A DNA stretch of 64,000 nt from Robiginitalea sediminis (GTDB lineage: Bacteria; Bacteroidota; Bacteroidia; Flavobacteriales; Flavobacteriaceae). The stretch is taken from NCBI RefSeq assembly GCF_002198115.1, contig NZ_NGNR01000001.1, positions 624,369 through 688,368 on the forward strand, written 5' to 3'. The stretch's first letter is position 1; each line of letters starts with the position of its first letter. Shown piece after piece: positions 44,456 through 52,264 of the stretch. The translations under genes were made by a program, and so were the position numbers. The notes beneath the pieces are model-generated. The model had not been told where the DNA came from. It worked only from the letters and a program-made list of their open reading frames with translations, and did no database searches.

Positions 44456-45121
44456 CTACAACAACCCCATATCCTTGGCCAGGGCCACCAAATGGGTGGT
44501 GTTGCGGGCCATGAAGTAATCCTTGAGTTTGTTGATGCGCTTTTCGATGCTGCTCAGGGAGGACGGGTGGTACCCGTGTGCCTTGAAGCGCTCTGAAATT
44601 TCGGCTTGGGAGTAGCCCTCGGCCAGTTCCTGCATGAGCTGGATGTCGAAGGCGTCTATTTCCAGGGTGGGGCTCTGGTTAATGCTCTGCATGAGCTCCC
44701 CGGACATATAGGTTTCGCCTGAGTAGATGGCCTTGATGGCATCGACCATTTCGCTGGAGCTGTTGCGGCCTTTCAGCACATAGCCGTCTACCTGCAGGTC
44801 TTTGAAGAACTCCTTCAGCTTAAAGGGGCGGTCTTCTATGGAGTAGATAATGGTTTTTAATTCCGGTTGGGTGGCTTTGGCTTCGCGGATGAGGGCGTCG
44901 CCGGAGGTAATCCGCTCTTCCCGCCCGTTGGATTTAAAAGAAAGGTCCGTAATGAGTAAGTCGTACGGTTCCTTGTCCAGGAAAGCTTTCAGGATTTTCA
45001 GGTGGGCCACGTCGCAGTATTTGGCGTGGTCTACCGAAAAGGAAAATGCCTTGTTCAACGCACGGGTAAGGCCAATGTTGATGGAGTCTATATCCTCAGC
45101 AACCAAGACCTTTTTGAACAT
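44456..45121 (-). CDS. Response regulator with LuxR-type output
   Basis: 221 aa. Receiver domain (about 1-130): acidic pocket in LVAEDIDSINIG, phosphoacceptor Asp in YDLLITDLSF and conserved Lys in GYVLKGR. Output (about 150-215) is a NarL/LuxR-like helix-turn-helix: FDIQLMQELAEGYSQAEISE then SIEKRINKLKDYFMARNTTH. It starts 12 bases after the histidine-kinase stop, forming a standard two-component pair. Targets are unknown. Confidence 0.9.
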   Translation of the reverse strand: MFKKVLVAEDIDSINIGLTRALNKAFSFSVDHAKYCDVAHLKILKAFLDKEPYDLLITDLSFKSNGREERITSGDALIREAKATQPELKTIIYSIEDRPFKLKEFFKDLQVDGYVLKGRNSSSEMVDAIKAIYSGETYMSGELMQSINQSPTLEIDAFDIQLMQELAEGYSQAEISERFKAHGYHPSSLSSIEKRINKLKDYFMARNTTHLVALAKDMGLL

Positions 45122-45133
45122 GTTGTTTTGGGT

Positions 45134-47077
45134 TTAATAGGGGAGCTGCACCGAAAATTCGGTGCCTTTTGCCCCACTTTTAACAAAGGTAAAGGAACCC
45201 CCAAGGGCTTCAATGCGGTTTTCCGTATTCCGGATGCCTCCGGCCGAAAAAAGTTCCGATTCTCTCATTCCCACTCCATTGTCCTTATAGGTAACCCGCA
45301 GTTTTTTCCGCTCTGCGAGAAAGTCCAGCAGCACCAGGCTGGCCTGGCTGTGCTTTTTCATATTTACAAGCAATTCCTGTATGGCGCGGTATAGGCCCAC
45401 CTGCCGTTCCTCCCCCAACCGGTCCCAGTTTATCCCGTCCATGCCCTTGGTAATGACACGTACCGACCCGGTGGAATAGGACCGAATAAGTGTCTTCAGC
45501 ACCTCCTTAAAGGCCTTCCCGGTGGGGATGGCCCCGCTGTCTCTGGAGATGGAGCGGGATTTCTGGTACACGTGGTCCAGCCCGTCCACAAAGGCGGTGT
45601 CTTCCGCCAGCTCTGAAACGGTTTTGGAGGAAGCCTGGTTAAGCAGGTTGAAAATATCGTTGGCCAGCTCGTCGTGGACTTTTTTGGAAATCCGCTTTTC
45701 GGTCTGGTACACCGCCTGCAGTTCCCGCTTGCGGTGGCGGAAGCGCAGGAAACGGAACAGGAAGTACCCGCCCAGTACCAGCACCCCCAGCACCAAGAGC
45801 ATCACAATGTTCCGGAACCGCGCCCGCTGGTAGCTCAGGGCACTTTGGGAAGCTTCTTCTTTGGCGATGAGGTAGTTCCTCAGGTTCTTTTCACTCTCGT
45901 AGCGGATCTTGGCAAACTGGTCCTTGGCCCGCTGCCGGTATTGCTGGATGCTGTCCGAGAGTCGTTTGTATTCCAGGGCGTAGGCCCTGGGGTTGGGGGT
46001 GGTTTCCACCAGCAGGGCCAGGCTGCTGAGACGGTCATCCGGGTTGCCCAGTACCTGCGACAGGTCATAGGCCTTTTCCGCCAGCTCCCGGGCCCGTTGC
46101 GGGTCCCGGTCCCGGAAATGTTCCGCCAGGTGCTGGTAGCTGATGAATTCCCCGTTGGTATACGCTATTTCCTGCCGGATCCGCAGGGCCTCCTGCAGGT
46201 TGCCCAGGGCCTCGTCCTGCCCTAGGCGGCTCTGGGCCAGCCCCAGGTAGTCCAGCACCCGCGCTTGGGTCCTCGGGTTTCCCGCCAGGGCGGAATCCCC
46301 CACCAAGCCCGAAAGGACCTCCAGGGCGTCTTGCGGCCGCCCCTGCCAGAGGCGGGTAATGGCGATATTGTTCTGCACGTTGATGCGGGTTACCGGGTTC
46401 TCGGCCAGCTCCAGGGCCCGCCCGTACCAGGCCACGGCATCTTCGTAATTCCCGAGTTCCTTGGTGGCGGTGGCCAGGGCGTTGTAGAGCCCGGCCTTAA
46501 AATCGTCCCGGTCCGAGCCTTCCAGGTACTGCAGCCCTTCCACGGCCGTGTTTTCCGCATCCGTATAGTTGCCCAGGGCATTGAGCAGGTTGGCCAGGTT
46601 CAGGAGCTTGGCCCCGGCATTGAGGCTGTCCCCCAGGGCCTTGTAGGCCTCCACCGCCTGGTAGTAGTGCCGTTGCGATGCATCGTACTGGTCCATACTG
46701 CGGTGGTAGAAACCCAGCCGGAAATGCGCCTCGGCCATATAGACCGAATCCTGCAGGCGGCCCGCCTCCTGCAGCTGCACCTGGGAGTAGTGCACCGCGC
46801 TGTCCATTTCCCGATTGGTTCGGTGCAACCCGGCCCGCTGGCCCAGGAGTTTCAGGTAAAGGGTGTCCGGTAAGGATTCCGGCCGCCCCAGGACCGCCCG
46901 GCTCCGCGCCAGCTTGTCCGCCACCGGGGCTTCCTTGTCTGCATATGCTTCCAGGTAGGCCACCAGGGCGGCATCCTTCAGGTCTTTCGGGGGTTCCTCC
47001 GCTGCCTGACGCGAGCAGCCCGCCAGCACCAGCAGTACCGGCAAAAAAAAGAGGAATAAAACGGGGGATTGTTTCAT
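45134..47077 (-). CDS. TPR-containing sensor histidine kinase
   Basis: 647 aa. A lipoprotein-like N-terminus (LFFLPVLLVLAGCSRQ, Cys near 21) precedes a periplasmic array of tetratricopeptide repeats (about 60-370), a coiled segment, one membrane helix at about 418-437 (RNIVMLLVLGVLVLGGYFLF) and the HisKA_3 region ISKKVHDELANDIFNLLNQA with phosphoacceptor His. The HATPase domain shows ELLVNMKKHSQAS (N box), DNGVGM and GAKGTEFSVQLPY. Paired with the LuxR-type regulator downstream. This NarX-like TPR kinase design is common in Bacteroidota. Confidence 0.92.
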   Translation of the reverse strand: MKQSPVLFLFFLPVLLVLAGCSRQAAEEPPKDLKDAALVAYLEAYADKEAPVADKLARSRAVLGRPESLPDTLYLKLLGQRAGLHRTNREMDSAVHYSQVQLQEAGRLQDSVYMAEAHFRLGFYHRSMDQYDASQRHYYQAVEAYKALGDSLNAGAKLLNLANLLNALGNYTDAENTAVEGLQYLEGSDRDDFKAGLYNALATATKELGNYEDAVAWYGRALELAENPVTRINVQNNIAITRLWQGRPQDALEVLSGLVGDSALAGNPRTQARVLDYLGLAQSRLGQDEALGNLQEALRIRQEIAYTNGEFISYQHLAEHFRDRDPQRARELAEKAYDLSQVLGNPDDRLSSLALLVETTPNPRAYALEYKRLSDSIQQYRQRAKDQFAKIRYESEKNLRNYLIAKEEASQSALSYQRARFRNIVMLLVLGVLVLGGYFLFRFLRFRHRKRELQAVYQTEKRISKKVHDELANDIFNLLNQASSKTVSELAEDTAFVDGLDHVYQKSRSISRDSGAIPTGKAFKEVLKTLIRSYSTGSVRVITKGMDGINWDRLGEERQVGLYRAIQELLVNMKKHSQASLVLLDFLAERKKLRVTYKDNGVGMRESELFSAGGIRNTENRIEALGGSFTFVKSGAKGTEFSVQLPY

Positions 47078-47081
47078 TCCT

Positions 47082-47089
47082 CTAAGATA
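47082..47089 (-). promoter_or_regulatory. -7 box 4 bases before histidine kinase ATG
   Basis: TATCTTAG on the minus strand (7 of 8 to TAnnTTTG) ends 4 bases before the ATG at 47077, the same spacing as three other genes in the window. Confidence 0.4.
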
Positions 47090-47470
47090 GGGGGTTTGCC
47101 TGGTATGTCATTCCGAAACCGAGGCGAAGCCGAGTATCAGGAGTCTCATTAGGCGTTTTGATTAGAAACCAAGCAGACCATCGAGTAGAAGAACAGCTAT
47201 GTTGCTGGACTACTAATTTTGGCGCCTACGATTTGTGATGCCAAACTTCCCAAAGATTAACGGAAATGCTCAGTTTGAGGAAGCAGAGAAGAATCAGTAA
47301 TTCAATTTTGAAAATAGAAAAGTCAAAATATATATCAAGCAAACTAGCTTAAAGGAGTTTTCAATGAAAGATAAGTTGCTTTTTGAATATTAATATGATA
47401 GGACTTGTTAATGATTCTCATAGAAGTTCAATTTATGAGATTTCCGAAAAGTTAAGCTATCAGTTTCCCC
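47090..47470. other. Non-coding junction, GC-rich to AT-rich
   Basis: No gene is supported in these 381 bases. Composition drops sharply in GC near 47160, marking the edge of the AT-rich island. Only tiny frames occur (for example MPNFPKINGNAQFEEAEKNQ from 47240), perhaps decayed coding sequence. No tRNA, integrase or clear attachment repeat is visible. Confidence 0.6.
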
Positions 47471-50167
47471 TCAATTTTTTTTACGATTACTAATTGCATC
47501 CTTTAATTTAGATCCAAATTCTGTAAGTCTTTTGTTCCTTTCTCGATAGTTGGATGAGTTTTTTTTTGAAGAGTAGTCGTATGAGTTTATGCGATTTAAT
47601 TTTGAATTGAACAATCGATGATGATTTGTTGGAAACCTTTCTAAAGCCATTTGACAAACCTCTTTTGCTCTATCATACTGATTTAATCGAACAAAGATTT
47701 CAGTTAATTGGTAGAATGCGGTAATAATATTTTGTCTGGACCCGGAAGAAATATTCTCTAGCTTAATTGAACTTACATAGTTAAATAATCGGTTGCCATG
47801 ATGCTGAAGAATGTTCTTCAAATCTTGTTTTATGGATTCGTTTTTTCTTGAAAATTCTTGTCTAGTAATATCGCCAAAATTTAAATCAGTCTTTAACTCT
47901 TCTTTTAGGTCTATTGTATAAATAGACTTGTATGTCACAAGTAATCCCAATAATTCCAAGTTTATTTCTTTACTTAGATCTATGTTAGTAGTGGCATAAT
48001 CCGCTAAAATCCGGATAGATTTATCTTTGAATGACCGATTTCCCATTGACCAATAATAGGATGAAATCATTTTGATGAATTGGCCATCACTTTTAAATTT
48101 TGGATAATACTCTTCTAGATATTGTATTGCAGTTTCCTTTTTACCTCTATCCAAAACTAGATAAGAGGCTAAATTCAAAATCGCCTGAATCCTTATTTCT
48201 TGAGGTGAGGACTGTCTATTAAGAATTTGCTTATATGAACTAATTACCTCTTCCTCATTTTTAGAGTATCTATTCTTATTTGCATTTTGCAAAAGTGCTT
48301 GTTCAGTATCTAATTTCTTATCTCTGCTTATTTGTAATAAGCGTTTATTTCTATTTCCTTTTTCGTTATGAGGTAATTCGTCAAACTTCAATCTCATTAT
48401 AGGTAAAATCTCCTTGGAATAAACGTAGAAGAAACCATCCTCTTTTATTTCAATAACCTTCAGTTTGATTAATTCATCAATTGAATCCTTAAATTCTTCC
48501 TGTTTGTCTTCGTAGTTAAGGATATAAGCTATCTTCTTAATAACATTTCCTAAATCATTCTCATCAACGAGGAGACCTATAGTTGTGAATATTTTTTGAG
48601 CCAAAGGAGTTAGGTAATCAAAAATTCTACCATATAGGAAAGAGACGGCCTGTGAAGAGCTCTTTATTTCGACTTTTAATGCATCTGAAAGGGAGCCTTT
48701 CTGAGCAATTATATACGACAATTGATATATGAAGAGAGGTCTGCCATTTGTTATGTCATGCACTTTTCTTTTAATATCATCTATATTGAATTCATCAAGA
48801 AAAATATCGAAAGGGGTTGAGGAGTCTACTTCGTTGTTATACGCCTGTTTGAGAAATTCGAAAGTCTCATTTTCATCTAATTCATTCGACAGAATTTCTT
48901 CACCAATTACAATATTAGCCCGCGTTGTAATTATCACGCGGTGCCGATTAACATCTAATCTTTTTATAAAGGATATTATTCTGTTTTTTTCCTCCTCGGG
49001 GAAAGTTTCGAAGTCATCAATAACAATTAGCAGACGATGATTTAAATTGACTACTGAATCAGGATCAAAATCAGGGCTATTATTAGTTATTAGGTTGATT
49101 GTTTTAATAAGTTCCTCATATGAATTAACTCTTTCATCTAAATGCTCAATATGGCCAGTCAAATAATTGTAAAACCTGTCCTTAGCAGTAGTAAAAACTA
49201 TATAATCAAAAACTCTATAGGAACTTTTAGATAATTCTTCGCAGACTTTTTGAATTGTAGCTGTTTTACCAACACCACCATGACCCCAAATTGTAGCAGT
49301 AACAGAATGCTTACCCTTTGAAAGGAATCGTTGAACGTTTTCTTTTACTGTGTTTTCAATAAATTTATTGTAGTTCGGTTTATAGTGATTAATGATGGTC
49401 CCATTAATTGTTTTCTTTTTGTTCTCGTCACCTTCAATATCAATTTCACAGAATATTTCGTTTTCTAAATAGCGTATTTCAGTTTTTAGCAGCCTATTAT
49501 ATTTTGCCTTTCCAGTTAAGGGTTCTTTAATCGAACTAAAGATGAAAAATGAATTCTCATCTATAATCTCAACAAAAGGAGAGATTCTAAAATACTGGTT
49601 GCCAGAATAGTAACCGTATACATTCTTTAACTCAAAGGAATTCCCTTCTGCTTTATGTTTCCAGGGTAAATAATCTGCCCCATTACATTTGAAAGAAGTG
49701 CCATAAAACCAACCATCTTTTATTCCTTCGACTCGAATAAGATCAATTTCAGCACTGAAAATAGGATGGTTATTAGATGTTATAACAGAACAAAACTCTT
49801 TAAGTCTGTCTACCAATGAAGTAGTTTCATCTGAATAGGTATATCCATGGCCAAAACGCTCATTGCGAAAATTAGGATAGTTCGAAAACTTTCTTGACAA
49901 GCTTTTGTCAACAAATATTTCTTTATTCATGTCTAATTTTCTACAGGCGTTTTCAATATCCCCAATAGAAGGCTTTTGAATTAAACCAATTATATATTCT
50001 TTAGTTTCACTGTCTAATTTTTCAAAATTCTTTTGCCATAAATATCCCAAAGTATAGGTCATTAGATACTCAAAGTAGGATTGATAGACTGTCCTAAGCT
50101 CCTCAATGTTACCGCTTAGAGTTAAAAACTTTATTTTTCTAGCGATATTTTGCCGTATAAATTCCAT
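47471..50167 (-). CDS. STAND NTPase with putative N-terminal HEPN nuclease
   Basis: 898 aa from the ATG at 50167; a TTG at 50194 would add nine residues and overlap the helicase gene. The helical N-terminal domain (about 1-130) contains FRNERFGHGY, matching the HEPN RNase pattern R-polar-x4-6-H (R101, N102, H107). After a linker domain, an NB-ARC/AP-ATPase core follows: Walker A GHGGVGKT (295-302), Walker B LLIVIDDFE (near 379-387), HRVIITTRANI and the GxP-type NGRPLFIYQL. A winged-helix stretch leads into TPR-like helices (about 620-860). This is NLR-like architecture, used by antiviral STAND proteins. It lies 11 bases after the helicase gene in an AT-rich defence region. The ATPase call is firm; HEPN is inferred. 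Confidence 0.85.
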   Translation of the reverse strand: MEFIRQNIARKIKFLTLSGNIEELRTVYQSYFEYLMTYTLGYLWQKNFEKLDSETKEYIIGLIQKPSIGDIENACRKLDMNKEIFVDKSLSRKFSNYPNFRNERFGHGYTYSDETTSLVDRLKEFCSVITSNNHPIFSAEIDLIRVEGIKDGWFYGTSFKCNGADYLPWKHKAEGNSFELKNVYGYYSGNQYFRISPFVEIIDENSFFIFSSIKEPLTGKAKYNRLLKTEIRYLENEIFCEIDIEGDENKKKTINGTIINHYKPNYNKFIENTVKENVQRFLSKGKHSVTATIWGHGGVGKTATIQKVCEELSKSSYRVFDYIVFTTAKDRFYNYLTGHIEHLDERVNSYEELIKTINLITNNSPDFDPDSVVNLNHRLLIVIDDFETFPEEEKNRIISFIKRLDVNRHRVIITTRANIVIGEEILSNELDENETFEFLKQAYNNEVDSSTPFDIFLDEFNIDDIKRKVHDITNGRPLFIYQLSYIIAQKGSLSDALKVEIKSSSQAVSFLYGRIFDYLTPLAQKIFTTIGLLVDENDLGNVIKKIAYILNYEDKQEEFKDSIDELIKLKVIEIKEDGFFYVYSKEILPIMRLKFDELPHNEKGNRNKRLLQISRDKKLDTEQALLQNANKNRYSKNEEEVISSYKQILNRQSSPQEIRIQAILNLASYLVLDRGKKETAIQYLEEYYPKFKSDGQFIKMISSYYWSMGNRSFKDKSIRILADYATTNIDLSKEINLELLGLLVTYKSIYTIDLKEELKTDLNFGDITRQEFSRKNESIKQDLKNILQHHGNRLFNYVSSIKLENISSGSRQNIITAFYQLTEIFVRLNQYDRAKEVCQMALERFPTNHHRLFNSKLNRINSYDYSSKKNSSNYRERNKRLTEFGSKLKDAISNRKKN

Positions 50168-50178
50168 TAAAAAATCAT

Positions 50179-51669
50179 TTAGTTTAGAAACCAATCATTG
50201 ATCAAAATCAACTTGCTTTTTGCTCGAGTGGTCGCTGTATACCACCATTGATAAATTCCAGGTTTAGGAATTCCATGGACCTTGTTATCCAGGTATAAAT
50301 AGACATTATCCCATTCTCCACCTTGACTCTTATGACAGGTAATCGCAAAGCCAAAGACAGCTTTTAAAGCATTCAAATAAGGATCGGTATACATATGCTG
50401 CTTAAATGACTCGCTGTCTTGTTTGATTCCCAAATCTTTCATTCTTAGGTAAAAATCAATAAGCAATTTTTTATGGTCATTCTCTGGAAGATTTGTTCTA
50501 TTCGAAAACAGGATGTCCTCAATTAGCACCAAAGAATATTGTGCGCCAGAAGAGAGTTCCTCAACCTTTATTTTTAGAAAACTAAGACCACATCTATACT
50601 CCTTTGAACCAATTGATTTGACTAACACCTGATCTCCATTAACTAGACCTGTAGTAAAATTATTTTGGGTTACCATTAATAGGTCCCCTACTTCTAATTT
50701 ATTTGGTTCTTTCTTCAAGGCGACTTTTAATGCCTTATTGATTTCCAAACATTTACGATTAGTTTGGCAAATCAATACGCCTTCATCGAAATTTTCTTTT
50801 GATAAGATATTTGAATAATTATGAATCAATTCCAAATGAGAAGAGCACAACACAATATCATCATATCCTTTAACGGGGAGTTTAGCCCACTTGACTTTGG
50901 GGTTTTTATAATAAAGTTGACGAAGTCTTAAAGCCGCTGAAACTATCCCATTTTCTGGTGATTGACGGACTATGGTTGTTAGTTCATATTCTTCTGCTTC
51001 AACCCCTAATTGGGAGCAGAAATAAGAAGTATCGAGTGCTGGAGAGATAGTTTGATTAATCGGAGGCAATTGGCATGGATCACCTACAAAAATAAATTTC
51101 CCATATTGATCAAACGCAAGAAGATCTTTTAGCAGTCTACCTGACCCAAATAGTGCAAAGGAATTATTTCCTTCTGCACTATCAGAAATCATAGAAGATT
51201 CATCAACTACATAAACTCTGACTGAATTGGAAAGAGACGGCTTTAGCCCAAAAAGCAATTTAACTTGGCCCTTATCATCGACAGCAAAATCATCCTGGAG
51301 TTCGGAAATCTTCTGAAGATCTTCATCAAGTTCATTAAAAGTATAGATATTACTATGTATAGTATTTGATGGAATTCCAGTAGTATTTGTTAGAATTTTT
51401 GAAGCCCTACCAGTTGAAGCGAGTAATGAATACTTCAAGTCATTATTTTCTAAATATTTTGCAAGCCCCTTTATAAGTAATGTTTTACCAGTGCCGGCAT
51501 GTCCTTTTAATATGAATATTTTAGATGTTGGGTTTTGGACAAAGGCGATTATTCTCTCAAACGCTGCAGATTGTTGAGAGTTGAGCGGAAAATCAAAATA
51601 ATCGGAGTCATTCAATGGTAAGAAGTTAATAGGCCGATACTTGATTCTTATGCAAAATAAATCCACCAA
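50179..51669 (-). CDS. SF1B helicase, RecD/Pif1-like
   Basis: 496 aa. Helicase motifs in order: FPLNSQQSAAFERI (Q motif), GHAGTGKT (Walker A, 56-63), LLASTGRASKIL (Ia), VYVVDESSMI (II, Asp-Glu-Ser at 156-158), FIFVGDPCQLPPI (III), ELTTIVRQ (IV), FAITCHKSQGGEWDNVY (V, near 440) and YTATTRAKSKLIL (VI, UvrD_C_2). No separate nuclease domain is visible. The frame opens with TTG (51669) then GTG, and no in-frame ATG precedes Walker B, so the start is uncertain or the 5' end is eroded. First gene of a two-gene unit with the STAND protein, suggesting a joint defence role. Confidence 0.88.
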   Translation of the reverse strand: MVDLFCIRIKYRPINFLPLNDSDYFDFPLNSQQSAAFERIIAFVQNPTSKIFILKGHAGTGKTLLIKGLAKYLENNDLKYSLLASTGRASKILTNTTGIPSNTIHSNIYTFNELDEDLQKISELQDDFAVDDKGQVKLLFGLKPSLSNSVRVYVVDESSMISDSAEGNNSFALFGSGRLLKDLLAFDQYGKFIFVGDPCQLPPINQTISPALDTSYFCSQLGVEAEEYELTTIVRQSPENGIVSAALRLRQLYYKNPKVKWAKLPVKGYDDIVLCSSHLELIHNYSNILSKENFDEGVLICQTNRKCLEINKALKVALKKEPNKLEVGDLLMVTQNNFTTGLVNGDQVLVKSIGSKEYRCGLSFLKIKVEELSSGAQYSLVLIEDILFSNRTNLPENDHKKLLIDFYLRMKDLGIKQDSESFKQHMYTDPYLNALKAVFGFAITCHKSQGGEWDNVYLYLDNKVHGIPKPGIYQWWYTATTRAKSKLILINDWFLN

Positions 51670-52264
51670 CCGATTCGTATCATGATATAAATCATGTACT
51701 TAAGTTCTCCCGGTTGACAGATGTTCTGAATCGCTTGCTTATTCAGTTTATAAACACTGCATTCGATTGGAGAATTTCCTTGCTAAAATGGTGGTGGAGC
51801 GTTTACGGATTGAAACTTCTTGCCCTAAGCGCTCAAACTCACAATATTTAGATACATCCAAAATAATTGGTTGAAGAACCCCATCTAATTAAAATCAATC
51901 TAAAATTTTTAATACAAGATTCCTTACGGGTTTCCTCAGTGGGGCTCCACCAGAATCGTTGTATATTTTGAACACCATAAGGACTTGGAAAAATTAACAG
52001 CTCTGGAAATAACTGTAATATGTAAGCTATGAAAATCAGATTTTGTGAAAGAGGTTTAGGGAGTTTCAGAAACCTGTTAGTGGGGTACATTTTAAACGGT
52101 ATTTTCAGAGAAAAATAGAATTGACGCCTATTATGTCAACATATCTAGTGTAAAGGGCCAGTGATGTCTGGTCTTTTTAATTCTATGGGAAGTATAGCTA
52201 CGTGTATTAACTTAGTGGGGTAGCCATTTATGTATAGAAGGCAAGCTTCTGATTTAACAACTTC
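51670..52264. other. Non-coding AT-rich intergenic region
   Basis: This 595-base divergent gap separates the helicase/STAND unit from the type I R-M operon. No gene is supported. A dyad CATGAT/ATCATG (51681-51696) sits just before the helicase start and could be an operator. A small hairpin GGCCAG/CTGGTC followed by five T lies near 52155-52178, on the plus strand. No convincing -33/-7 promoter for hsdR was found. Confidence 0.5.

Noticed and set aside
47090-47470. Integration site with tRNA or attachment repeat at the island edge
   Set aside because: I could find no tRNA fragment, integrase or matching direct repeat at either edge of the AT-rich region.
51848-52090. 80-codon frame in the gap before hsdR
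   Set aside because: No family features, no promoter, atypical composition for a protein; treated as non-coding.
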